Assembly: GCA_963971305.1 (NCBI GenBank)
Contig: CAXARO010000123.1
Span: forward strand, 1-64,000
Length of the DNA: 64,000 bases
Source of the DNA: Arcuatula senhousia
Taxonomy: Eukaryota; Mollusca; Bivalvia; Mytilida; Mytilidae
Direction: 5' to 3'
Positions 28,960 through 39,930 of this stretch are shown in pieces (position 1 is the stretch's first letter; every line of letters starts with the position of its first letter). Both the position numbers and the translations under genes were made by a program. A model generated the notes under the pieces. It worked only from the letters and a program-made list of their open reading frames with translations. It was not told the origin of the DNA and searched no databases.

Positions 28960-29109
28960 GACTAACACACACAAAAAAGAAAAGTATAAATCCTAGTGTC
29001 GACTGGAATAATTGAATTAAAATGATATACATACATTAAAAAGGAAATAAGAAAGAACAATTATTTTATTCGAGCCGTTTCGGCGGCTCATCTGGTCGAC
29101 ACGTGGTCA

Positions 29110-30613
29110 TTGCCATCGGTCCTTTGTAGGACAAATTACTTGATCTCTGCGCGTCAGTTTGAAAATGAAACCCATCAAAAAATATTGAAAGAAGTTGAAA
29201 TGGGTCGGATGGCAGGTCCTTTTGTAGAAAGACCTTTGCCTAATTTAAGGCTGCCGCCTATAGGGGTGGTCAGGAAAAAACCACCACCGTCGGGTTGGAG
29301 GTTAATTCAACACCTTTCTCATCCTCTTGGTAAGAGTGTTAATGATGGCATAGATCAAGCTTTTACCACCGTACAGTATACATCTTTTGACAAAGTTTAA
29401 GATTCTTTGGCAAAAATTAGGAAAACATTCTTTAATGGCAAAAATGGATATTTCGTCAGCCTTTAGGTTGCTTATCTTACACCCTAATGAATTCGAGCTT
29501 TTTGGCTTTAAGTTTAATGACCTTTTCTATTTTGACAAATGTCTGCCAATGGGCTGTTCTGCTTCATGTTCCTTGTTTGAAAAATTTGCCACATTTTTGG
29601 AGTGGATATTACGCTCGGCATCTGAAAAGGGTGTAGTTGAACGTTATTTAGATGATTTTTTCATGGCAGGAGAAGCTGGCACTAGTGACTGTGCTGATTT
29701 GATGGATACTTTTCAGGACACTTGCAAATCACTAGGGGTTCCTTTAGCAGAAGAAAAAACTGAAGGACCAACCACGATTTTGGTTTTTCTTGGTCTAGAA
29801 ATTGATACCATTAATATGGTGATTCGTATCCCTCAAGCTAAACTTGAACAAACAAGGAAAAAACTTCTGTTCATATTTAATAGTAAAAAGGTTACATTGA
29901 ATGAGCTTCAGTCACTAGTAGGCCTGCTTAATTTTTGTGCCAAAGCCATACCATCAGTCAGGGCATTTAACAGGCGGTTCTGCGATGCAATGTGTGGGGT
30001 CAAGAAAAAGAACCACTTAATTAGGGTTTCAATAAGCATGAAGGAAGATATTAAAACATGGCTGTCTTTTCTAGACAATTTCAATGGTACTTGTAAATTC
30101 GATCGGGGTCTCTGGCTGTCAAACAATGAACTTGATGTGTTCACTGACAGTGCAGGAAGCATACATTTAGGTTGTGGTGTTTACTTTTCCAACAAATGGG
30201 CATTTTTACCTTGGCCAGTTTCATGGCAGACAGATGAAATTATGAGGGACATAACTTTTTTAGAATTAGTTCCCATTGTGTTGGCTATACACTTATTTTC
30301 GCCACAGCGTTCATGTCGTAGGATAAGATTTCATACAGACAATAAGGCTTTGGTAGCTATAATCAATAAAAAATCATCAAAATCTAAGAGAGTGATGCAA
30401 TAAGTTAGACCTATGGTCATGTATACAATGTTGAATAATATGCAGTTCATGGCAAGCCATATAGAGGGCTCGGCTATTGGAATAGCTGATTCTATTTCTC
30501 GCCAGGATTGGGAACGCTTCAGAACATTAGCACCAAATGCAGAAGTAAAACAAATGGAAATTCCAGAAAGCTTCATGAATCTGATCTTAGGACTGAAATT
30601 GACAGACTCTTAG
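29110..30613 (+). pseudogene. Ngaro RT-RNase H
   Basis: RT: PFVERPLPNLRLPPIGVV and PSGWRLIQHLSHP, a one-base frameshift near 29395, then MDISSAFRLLILHPNEFELF (motif A), LPMGCSASCSLFEKFATFLE (motif B) and VERYLDDFFMAG (catalytic YLDD). RNase H: LDVFTDSAGSIHLGCG, ITFLELVPIVLAI, IRFHTDNKALVAI and, after TAA at 30401, IADSISRQDW. Apart from that shift and stop the region is readable. Confidence 0.88.
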
Positions 30614-31490
30614 ATACTTCCCTCTCTGATAATACGAAAGCTGCATATGACAATGGTTTAACATATTTTGAGAACTTTAGAACTGAATTTTGTCTAGACA
30701 GGGCATGGCCTCCTCCATTATCTCAGGTCACCCAGTATATTGCCTATATGTCCTTGAATGGATAAGCAAATCAAACTGTTAATGTTTATTTATCAGGTCT
30801 CAATTTTATGTGTAAGATAAAACATCAAGTAGATTTTTTAGACAATTTTATTGTGAAAAAGATGCTAGAAGGCTTAAGGAGAACGAAGAAGCAAATTGAT
30901 ACAAGATTGCCTATATCTAAGGAGCTGCTTGAAAAGATTTTATCTGTACTACCAACAATATGCGCATCAGATTATGAGTCCAACCTTTTTTCAGCTGCAT
31001 TTTCACTTGCTTTTTTCGGTTGCTTAAGAGTAGGGGAATTGACCCATACTAAGATGACACAAAGACACCAAATTATAGGAATAGATAATGTAGAATTTAC
31101 AATTATCAATAACGTTCAGCAAATTTCTTTGGTTATTCCAGCATCTAAAACTGACCAATATGGTAATGGCTCCCGTATCACTATTACAGAAACTAAGACA
31201 AACATCTGTCCCGTCAAATGGCTTAAGTCGTTTCTTTTAATGCGTCCAGCAGTCAAGGGTCCACTTTTTATTCACTTTGGTGGTAAATTATTAACACGTT
31301 AATTACCAGTTTACAGCAATCTTGAACAAGGCTTTAAGATTTATTGGAATTGACTCGTCAAGATATAAATCGCACTCATTTAGAATAGGGGCTGCTACTA
31401 TGCATTTTGAAATGGGTTTTTCTCCTGAAATTATTCAAAAACTGGGTCGTTGGAAATCTGATGCGTATAAACGGTATATAAGAATATAAT
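30600..31490 (+). pseudogene. Ngaro tyrosine recombinase
   Basis: N-terminal SLSDNTKAAYDNGLTYFENF, a stop (TAA) near 30763, then AFFGCLRVGELTHT with the first catalytic Arg. After a frameshift between 31300 and 31345 come KSHSFRIGAAT (HxxR) and GRWKSDAYKRYIRI (Trp and nucleophilic Tyr). The R-H-R-Y set is complete in sequence though not in one frame. It would integrate circular DNA copies. Confidence 0.85.
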
Positions 31491-31570
31491 GTATAGAGAA
31501 TAAAAGATTGTATATGAAGTCAATTTTTAAGGCTATTTGCATGTATAGTTTTGATGTATATTATAATCGG

Positions 31571-32175
31571 ACTACATTTATATAACAGATGATGAAAGAT
31601 TTGTTTGGATCATAGGGTCGTCCATCATTAAACATGCCTGTAATCACGCAAGAAACCATTCTCATATTGAAGGTGAAGGTCTGGGCTTGGAAAAGCGGAA
31701 TGGTATTGTACAGTGGTATGGTGAAGAGGGGATGATATGGTCTGACCTGATGTTTAAAGTAAAAAGCCTTCTGAAAGGTAGCCACCCCCCTGAATTTTTG
31801 ATTATCCATTGCTCTGGTAATGATATTGGCTATAAGAATTTACATGTTCTAAGGTATAGAATTAGATTAACTATTCTTGATATGAATAGAATGTTGCCTA
31901 ATACTAAATTAATTTGGTCACAAGTTTTGCCTAGGCTAAAGTGGCGCTACAGTAATAATTGTAAGGCCATGAATCTGGCAACAAAGAGAATTAATAGCTT
32001 TGCAGCATCTTTAATTTGTTCATTAGGGGGTGCATACATCAAATATCCAGAGATTGCATGGAATGAGCAAGGAATGTTTTGTAGTGATAATGTACATTTG
32101 TCAAAACTAGGCAATAGCATATTTGTGCACCATATACAATCTTTTTTGCAACAACTTTTTGGGGAATATTTTTAA
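31571..32175 (+). CDS. Ngaro SGNH (GDSL-type) hydrolase
   Basis: An open frame of about 200 codons. FVWIIGSSIIKHA holds the likely nucleophilic serine (block I), IIHCSGNDIG the Asn block and DNVHLSKLG the Asp-His pair, so the SGNH triad is present. There is no ATG before the serine block; the frame begins after the recombinase stop and may need readthrough, splicing or fusion. Similar hydrolases are known in Ngaro elements; their substrate is unknown. Confidence 0.72.
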
Positions 32176-32270
32176 TAGACTTTGTTGTTAGTTTTGTGTA
32201 TATAGTTTGCAATGGTTTGTGATCTAAAATGTTCTTCTAGATCCATTTAATTGGTCATTACAGTGCTTAA

Positions 32271-32706
32271 TTTGGTACATATGTACGGTTTCAACTCTAT
32301 AATTGTGTCGCTTCCGCTGTGGCGGTGATATCAATTTATGAGATCATGTGGCGTTAACTTCGCGACACATTTGATATAATGAGCTTTGATTGCAATAATC
32401 TTTCTGAATTTGTCAGTCAGAACTACTGAGTCTCTGTGCCCAGGACCAGTATGTTTTATGACTAGAGGTTTAATGATACTTATAATGTTGTTCATTTAAT
32501 GTTTAATAATGCTCATTCCATAAGGATAATGTCATCATAATGTTTTTGTCATTTTAAGGATAATGCCATCATAATTTTTATGTCAATTTAAGGATAATGC
32601 CAAGAATTTTAATGGAAATAATGATCATAATGGGGCTTGCCATTTTACAAACTTTGTCGGCAGCCCATGTTTTTATATATGAGTCGTGACCGTACATATG
32701 TACAAA
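32271..32706. repeat. Inverted repeat pair around ACATATGT
   Basis: TTTGGTACATATGTACGGT at 32271-32289 is the inverted copy of ACCGTACATATGTACAAA at 32689-32706. It may mark a separate insertion downstream of the Ngaro coding region. Confidence 0.5.
32510..32650. repeat. Short tandem repeat, unit about 38 bp
   Basis: Three copies of AAGGATAATG(T/C)CA(T/A) followed by CATAAT and a T-rich run. Non-coding. Confidence 0.65.
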
Positions 32707-32719
32707 TGCCAATTTCTTT

Positions 32720-33185
32720 ATTCATAATAAATCTGATTATTAATATTTGTATTTTCTTGTCATGTGCTGAATCTAGGATAATCACATTTTAATAACTGAT
32801 CACTATTTTTTTTAGAATCTGATTAGGATTTCAATTATTTTGATATTTTCAAAATTTTATATTTAACAGTTTTAACCTTTCTCTATTACGCGCGTCAGGC
32901 GTAGCAAAAATTTTTGTCTGGAACTTTGTTGTCATTTTTATTTCAAGTCCTAGAGTATTTTTCATGTACATATTTTTTACTTTTTATATCTGCATAATTG
33001 AGTTTTATTGAATTTAACATTAATCACGGGGTATTTTATATGTGTTATTATAATCATACCTTTTTGTTTGTTTTTAAAAAAGTCTTTCTATGTCTTTAAA
33101 ATTCCATTGTAAAGCGTCTTTGGACATTTTATTTTAATAAGGGCGGTATAAAAATGTGGTACTAGTAATAATCATTATTATTAAC
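32720..33185. other. AT-rich stretch without a gene
   Basis: No open frame or recognisable repeat, apart from GCGGTATAAAAATGTGGTAC near 33145. Confidence 0.5.
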
Positions 33186-33189
33186 AATG

Positions 33190-33830
33190 TATAATGCCAT
33201 ACGACTACAACTACAAGGGACCGGTCAAATCAGAAATAATGGAAAATAAGGCAGGGAGCGTTGACATGTTATCAGACGAATCTGAATCGACAAGGAGTCA
33301 GAAATTCTCGACTAGAAGGAGTTGCCCGAATTTAAACCTAAGGAGCAAGTCCTGTTAAAAGGGGGGGAAGCCTAACAGACCGACACCAGGACCGGAGGCG
33401 GAGCTCGATAACTTGGGACTTTATTCGTAAACAGCAGGACAAGCTGTGTATGTTATGGCAAGATATTATCCACAAAATGAAGTGGAGATATGTCTACCCA
33501 GATGCCCTTTGGTATTTACATGATGCAAAAACAGTCGGACATCAAGTCTTAAAGAAGACTTTAGAAAAAGCCAAATTCTCTCCATTTTATTGACAAGGAA
33601 TGAGGAAGATTTTTAAAAACTGTCAACAAAACAACAAATGTTATATTTGCGGTGAAAGCAAATACCTAGCATACAAGTAACGTCACCCTTTAAAGACATA
33701 TGTGGTCAAAGCCCCTTGCGAAAGGATCGCCATGGGCATTGCTGGTCCGTTTCCATTAACGGAGCGAGGAAGTTAGTACATCCTAGTGGTCTTTCTCAAA
33801 ATTAACGGAGCTTTACCTTATATAAGATAT
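33190..33830 (+). pseudogene. Ty3/gypsy integrase N-terminal remnant
   Basis: Encodes YVYPDALWYLHDAKTVGHQV, LKKTLEKAKFSPFY, MRKIFKNCQQNNKCYICGES and CERIAMGIAGPFPLTERGS, matching the HHCC zinc finger and the start of the catalytic core of gypsy integrases. Frameshifts and stops break it, and the catalytic core is missing after about 33808. Confidence 0.85.
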
Positions 33831-34559
33831 GTATATATATATTTGATTATTGTAAAAAACCCATACCCTTAAATGGTAATGTAATATGGGGCACCATGAA
33901 TATAACTCTGAAGAGCCTGTTAATGAGAAACCAATGCAAAAATGGAAATTTTGTCCAGTAGCAATAATTTTATAGTTGAACTGAAAGACATTCCAGTAAG
34001 ACTAATTCATGCAAATTTATTTCTTCGAAAAATCCAATATGACCGCCCTACAGGCCTCAATAGATATATATAGCTTGCATCTGATTTATCGGTTATTTCA
34101 ATCAAATTTTATAAGAAATTGGACATTTTCATTGTTTTTTTCCAGTTTACGTATATGGAATGAAAATTGTAGCTATATATTTTTTAAGTGATGTTTTGTC
34201 TTTCAAATTCAGTGCAGTAGTTGTAATTCATAATTTTGTTCCTCTGGTACCCTAAGGTACGACTGGGGCAATATTCCAGACTGATCAAAAATGCTAAAAT
34301 TTGCTATTTTTAATGGTACTTTTTGTCCAAGGTAACACTTTTATATCCTTATCTTTTAGAAATTCATAAACATTAAGGTATCAAGACAACAATATCAACA
34401 AGCCCATCTGGGATTTTATATTTGACATAGCCACAGCCCCTGTCAGATGACATACATAAAACCCAAAAATTTAAGTTACCTAAGACAAGTGATTTTCCTT
34501 TTCGTTTTTGGTTTTTCGTTTTTCAAAATCTATATGAATACAGTTAACATATATATATA
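33831..34559. other. Non-coding insert inside the gypsy integrase remnant
   Basis: AT-rich DNA with a short TA-rich run near 33825. No gene recognised. It separates the two integrase remnants along with the tandem repeat to its right. Confidence 0.45.
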
Positions 34560-34975
34560 CATACATATAGAAACCATTTCCCCTTTCGTCATTCATTTTC
34601 CTTTTCGATTTTGAATAGGAAAATGACCCATTTTCCTTTTCATAATCCATTTTTTAAAACTTTTTTTAATAGGAAAATGAGCCATTTTCCCCTTTCCATT
34701 TCGAATTGGAAAATGACCCTTTTTCATTTTCGTTATTCATATTCCTTTTCGATTTTGAATAGAAAAATGACCCATCGTTATTCATTATCCTTTTCGATTT
34801 TTTTTGAATAGGTAAATGGCGCATTTTCCTTTTCGTTTTTCAGTTTCATTTTCGTCATTCTGTTTCCTTTTCGATTTTGAATAGGAAAATGACCCTTCGT
34901 TATTCATTTTCCTTTTCGATTTTCTTTTTCTTTTCTTTTTCTTTTTGATTTTGAATAGGAAAATAACCCAAGAAC
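34560..34975. repeat. Imperfect tandem repeat of TTTTCGATTTTGAATAGGAA units
   Basis: At least six diverged units of about 36-70 bp, each with CATTTTCCTTTTCGATTTTG and AGGAAAATGACCC. As TTTTCC and GGAAAA alternate, each unit is itself a weak hairpin. It lies between the two integrase remnants. Confidence 0.75.
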
Positions 34976-35165
34976 GATGTATGAAGACGGCAATCTTGTC
35001 TGGAGGAATCAGAAGAAAAACGTGCCTGGGAAGAAAGCTTAAATCGCCCGACACTGGACAGGGCCATGGGTCATCGTCGACAAGCTTAGTGAATTCCAAT
35101 TCGGTTACTGTACACGGAAATAATTATAAACCGTACATGGGCAGTAAAAATATCAATCCAGCTTA
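34968..35165 (+). pseudogene. Ty3/gypsy integrase C-terminal remnant
   Basis: In shifting frames: YEDGNLVWRNQKKNVPGKK, ARHWTGPWVIVDKLSEFQF and NYKPYMG, the GPW/F-type C-terminal module of gypsy integrases. Probably the other end of the element at 33190, with the DDE core lost. Confidence 0.8.
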
Positions 35166-35264
35166 ACTAAATACGTCATTAACCATAACAGTGCGGGTGA
35201 AATCGATGCGAATGAGTCTTTATATACCATACATGTTTGTCATTCACACTTTATCATCAGAGAA

Positions 35265-35297
35265 GCAGAGGAACCATTGGGCATCCGAATGTCAAAT
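35265..35297 (-). mobile_element. PLE-2 3' tail, left piece (split)
   Basis: CAGAGGAACCATTGGGCATC followed by CGAATGTCAAA matches the terminal block of the other PLE-2 tails and stops exactly where the Naiad terminus begins. Its continuation (AGTCCAAAAGGTCAGAG) is at 43389. Confidence 0.75.
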
Positions 35298-35599
35298 AGA
35301 CATTAAAGAGATGTGGAATAAGTGTACGCGACACAACCAACATTACAGAAACGGCAATTTAAAAAATCACAATGGAAAAAAGCCAGCAGTCTTCAACATG
35401 ACCAGAGGTCACTGCTCGCTGTCTTGCATTGGCCCAAGACTAAAAATACAATACATAAGATTAAAGAAAATCCCTAGATTATCAACGAAGACCCATTGCT
35501 GGACATGAAACAAAAAACAGATAGTTGACAGGGACAAACAAAAGCTTTGACAAGGATTCCTGTCTAAGGACAGGCACCTTAAATGGGACGGGGTTAAAC

Positions 35600-37169
35600 A
35601 TTCTAATGGACCTGTCAAAGGCCTTTGACTGTCTTCCACATGACATTCTTATTTGTAAGCTATCAGCATATGGTATTAATAAAAATCTGCTGACCTTTTA
35701 TATTCTTACTTAAGTAAAAGAAAACAGCAAATAAAAAATGGCAACTGTTTTAACAGCTGGGCTGAAATTCAAAAAGGGGTGCCACAAGGGTCAATTTTAG
35801 GCCCCTTACTCTTTAACGTTTTTTATCAATGACATCTTTTATTTCATAAAAAATGGGGATCTATACAATTATGCTGATGACAATACATTTTCCTTTCATT
35901 CTCCTGATTACAATCAGGTTATTGATGTTTTACAATCAGAAAGTAATGTGTTAATTAACTGGTTTAAATTCAATTGTATGCAGGCAAATCCTGAAAAATT
36001 TCAGGCAATAGCTGTGGGTAAAAAACACACAAGAAATCTCCTGTTTTTGATATTGGCACAGCCAAAATTTCTTGTGATGATGTTGTTAAACTTCTAGGTG
36101 TTGATATTGACTTTGAGTCAAATTTTGATTTTCACATATCTAATTTGTGCAAAAAAGCTGTTCAGCAATTAAACATTCTTAAGCGTATTGGAAAAAACCT
36201 CAGTAAGCTGAACAGGCTAACAATTTTTCACACTTTTATACAGTCAAATTTTAATTTTTGTCCATTATCTTTGCATTTTTGTTCTGAAGCTAACACAAAT
36301 AAAATTGAAAAAATACAGGAGAGAGCTTTAAGATTTGTATACTATGATTTTTAATCTACTTATGATAATCTCTTGGAAAAAGCTAAACTACCATCTATGT
36401 ATGTAAAGAGAACAAGAACTATGGCTATTGAAACTTTAAAGATATTGTATGACTTAGCACCACCTGTTTAAGCAATTTACTTCATAAGAAAGAGACAAGT
36501 TATAATTTTAAATAATCTATTTTGTAACAGGTGCCAAGAGTAAATTCTACAAAGTTCGGTAAGAAATCTTTTAGGTATGCTGACCCTGTACTTTGGAACT
36601 CACTACCAGAAAAATTTCGAAAAATCACCAACTTCAATCAGTTTAAAAGTCAGCTATCCTTTTGGAATGGAAAAGATTGTATCTGTTTGGCCTATCAAAA
36701 TTATGCTTAATTTTCATATTTTCTGGTGCAGCATACCCTATCAAAATTACAGTTGCTTCAGTAGTTTATTTCTTTAGCTTGCTATTTATTTCATTTTTTT
36801 AAGTCTGCTTTATTTTATTTCTTTATAGTTCTGCTTCATTTTAAGTGTTTGCTTTAATATGTTATTTTGCTAGCATGCTGCTTAGTGCTTTTTTAGTGCT
36901 GCTTTATTTTATAGCTCTGCTTTAGTGCATTTATTTTGCTTTTATTTATTTTACTTTATTATACTGCTCTCATTTAATGTCAATTTTGTACTGTTGTATC
37001 CATATTATTACAGCTTTTGCATGCATGTTTGAATGTTTTATACCGTTTGTCTATATGTTCTTAAAATTGTGATGTGTATATATGTTTGTCGGTTCAAAGA
37101 CTCATGAGAGCCTATGTTATTTGTTATCTGTCTTGCCGACTTTAAATAAAGATTATCTTATCTTATCTT
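35600..37169 (+). pseudogene. LINE-A: 5'-truncated CR1/Jockey-group LINE
   Basis: Begins inside RT at MDLSKAFDCLPHDILICKLS (motif A), then QKGCHKGQF from a broken PQGSILGP motif B, YNYADDNTFSFHS (catalytic YADD), INWFKFNCMQANPEKFQAI and NKIEKIQERALRFVYYDF. Several frameshifts. Ends in (ATCTT)n. Inserted in Naiad copy C with a possible AAC target duplication. Confidence 0.85.
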
Positions 37170-37170
37170 A
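37145..37170. repeat. (ATCTT)n 3' tail of LINE-A
   Basis: Short microsatellite closing the LINE, as usual for CR1-like elements that end in simple repeats instead of poly-A. Confidence 0.8.
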
Positions 37171-37708
37171 ACTAGTTTTTTGGGATCCCCCCTGTTGCTA
37201 ATCTTGTACAAAGCACAAAAAATAATTACACACTTAAAAAATCAATTCGATAAAAGTTCAATTAACCAAGAGATAACCTGAGACAAGAGTACTATAAGAG
37301 AACAACGACACGTAAAGGAACTCTCTTGAGAACACTCGCAGTTATGGACAGCTAGCTAAGAAGCATTTATCGACTGATGTCAAAAAATTAAAACATATCG
37401 ATTCTAAATCCAACGTAACCTAATGATCTAGTATCATATCATCACACAAAACCGACACATTTGATCGCTGTAATGCTTAAAAACAATACAATAGTCAAAG
37501 GTAAAAGATTAACGTTTTAGAGTTATTATCAGATTATCAATATTTTTACCAAAAACACAAAATTTAAAGATTTTACTATAACTTCCAACTTGTATCCTTT
37601 CTTTGATAAGTTTTTAAGCCAAATTACTATGTCAGGAGGATTGTTTTTTTAATTTACGTGCCTTATAAACTACATTTCCATAGAATTCGGGATGTGATAT
37701 TCCGTTTA

Positions 37709-39128
37709 AGTAAGTCATTTGTTTTCTACATTTCATGGAGATTTCTCAGGCTTTTCTGAAAATGAATATGAAGAATATCTGAAAGATTGTGAACTATACT
37801 CAATTGATGACTTTACAGACAAAACTCTTTCATATGTAATCAAATTCAATTCAGTAAGGATTTTTTCTATCTTTGAAAAAATTTTACTTTTCAACTATGA
37901 AAAAGAACTTTTTGAAGACAGAGGAAAAAATGGTTTAGTGCATATTACAGAATGCAAAGGCTTAAAGACAGTGTTGCATTTATACAAATCAACAAATTGT
38001 CTACATATTCAGGGAAAGGGATGTACATTTTGGTTTAAAGAAGTTTTTTGTGTATTTGGAAAGCAATTACACAATGAAATCAGACACCTTGATTCATGTG
38101 TAAGTGATACTCCCTATAATATTACCCAGATGGCACCACCCGCAGAGACTTCACAACTAGATGAATCTGAGACAGATCCTAAGTTTCTCCTCAAAGTGAA
38201 TGATGTAATGACATCAACACCAATAAATATTAATCACAGCAGGGATGTTACAATTCTAACTATGGAAATGTATCAGTCCTTGAAGAATGAAGTTGTGTTT
38301 TTAAAAGAAATGATAAATTCTTTACTTGATGATAAATGCAAGAAACCAACAACAAGTGATCAAGGAACTCAAACAAATGAAGTCCAAATTAAAAGATTTC
38401 CCCAAAAAATCAGTCGCCACACTGAAACAAATTCTACCAATAAACAGTCTATTGCCACCCAGATCTATAGAAAATGTAATGACACTTCATCCCAGACAAA
38501 TGAACAACAAAATTCTGGAACACAACAACTTTCTATGGATGCATGTACCTCAATGGATGAACCATCAACATCTAAACCATCTATAGTATCACCAAGGTCA
38601 AGCTCACAAAAGATGAACAGAAAACAATACCCAACAAAGACACTCATTATTGGAAGCTCCTTAATTAAAAGCGTTAAAACAAGAGGACTTAGAAACACTC
38701 ATGTCTCCACAAATAGAGGCGCAACCATCACAACTTTAATAGACATTGTAGAGGATACTGATCTGTCGGTCTATAAAACAATAATTATAGTGGTAGGAGG
38801 AAATGACTTTCAAAATGGAGACTCCCTGAAAACAATTAAAGATAACTATATGAGTCTGTTGTTGACTCTAAGAGCACTATGTCACGCAGAAACTACCTTG
38901 ATGATATCTGGTCTACCACCAAGGCATGGACTTAATATGGTACCACTGAACAATTTGTTAGATGAACTTTGCAGTGAATTAAATTTACAATTTATTGCCC
39001 AACATCACTCTTTTATAGATCAAAATGAATATGTAACCTACAATCTTTTTATGCGTGATGGTATACATTTATCAAAGAAGGGTACATCATATCTACTTCA
39101 TAACATCAATAGTCCATTTGCCAATTAG
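37709..39128 (+). pseudogene. LINE-B ORF1 with SGNH esterase-like domain, cut by a foldback element
   Basis: About 470 codons. The N-terminal third (YEEYLKDCELYSIDDF) has no known domain. A polar middle, rich in Thr, Ser and Gln with TQT repeats, is followed by an SGNH domain: TLIIGSSLIKS (serine block), IIIVVGGNDFQNG (Asn block) and RDGIHLSKKGT (Asp-His). Esterase-type ORF1 proteins are known from CR1/L2 LINEs and bind RNA. The stop after SPFAN lies in the left arm of the foldback at 39108; the original protein continued into the zinc knuckles at 39538. No ATG at the start. Confidence 0.8.
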
Positions 39129-39537
39129 CTTCGGATTTTTGTTCCGGAATCGATTTAATTTTTCTTTGTATTAGCGCTACGGAAAAGTCCGTGGTTACCG
39201 AATGGCATACAGACAGGACAAGTCTCGGACTTAATCGTTAATTACTACGATAATCTACTGCGACTTATAGAATTAATAGAACCTTTTTAACTTTTTTTAC
39301 TCAGGTCGTGTTAACAGTAAGGCGTAAATTTTTAGAATACGGTGTCAAAAATTTTTTAATGCCAGTAAGTTTGTCAGATTTTTATTGTAGATTATCATAG
39401 TCGTAAAGGAAAAAGTCCGAGACTTGTCCGGTCTGTATGCCATTCGGTAACGACGGACTTTTCCATAGCGCTAATACAAAGAAAAATTAAATCGATTCCG
39501 GAATAAAAATCCGATGCTAATTGGCAAATAGACTATT
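39108..39537. mobile_element. 430-bp foldback element inside LINE-B ORF1
   Basis: AATAGTCCATTTGCCAATTAG at the left pairs with CTAATTGGCAAATAGACTATT at the right; pairing holds for about 130-160 bp per arm with scattered mismatches, including CGGAATCGATTTAATTTTTC and GTATTAGCGCTA. The loop is AT-rich. It truncates ORF1 ahead of its zinc knuckles. Confidence 0.82.
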
Positions 39538-39930
39538 CTTATGTCAGTATTTTAAAACATGAAAACAAGTTTGATTTCTGTAATTTTTGTGGAGAGAAGG
39601 GCCACAATACTAGAACATGTAGGCATGGCCAGAAGGTTAAATGTTTCTGCTGTGGGGAACGAGGCCATAAAGAGAAACATTGTCAATTTTATTATTAGGA
39701 TCCTGGCAAAGAAGATAAAGCCTTACTTTTAAATTTTGCTAAATCTGATATAGAAACCCCAAACTATTACAATATTTTGAATTATGTATGCCAAAACTGT
39801 AATGAAAATACATGTAAGTGTATTTGTCTTAACAAACATGCAGAACAGATTTGTGATAAAGACCAATTTACATGTTTATCTAAGGCTGATAAGTCAACTA
39901 CATGTATACAAACACCAAAACACATGTAGT
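39538..39930 (+). pseudogene. LINE-B ORF1 C-terminal part: CCHC zinc knuckles and Cys-rich tail
   Basis: Right of the foldback a frame gives CNFCGEKGHNTRTC and CFCCGERGHKEKHC, two CX2CX4HX4C knuckles, then TAG at 39696-39698. The same frame continues as DPGKEDKALLLNFAKS and a Cys-rich stretch (VCQNCNENTCKCIC) to a TAG near 39928. So ORF1 originally overlapped the start of ORF2 in another frame. The knuckles would bind nucleic acid. Confidence 0.75.

Larger units (their letters stand above)
28562..32175 (+). mobile_element. Ngaro/DIRS-type tyrosine-recombinase retroelement
   Basis: In order on the plus strand: gag-like N-terminal frame, RT-RNase H, tyrosine recombinase and an SGNH hydrolase. 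RT plus YR without an integrase marks the DIRS order; an SGNH/GDSL-type hydrolase after the YR is a known feature of Ngaro elements. Coding regions hold a few stops and frameshifts, so it is recently dead. Split direct repeats were not located with certainty. Confidence 0.85.
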
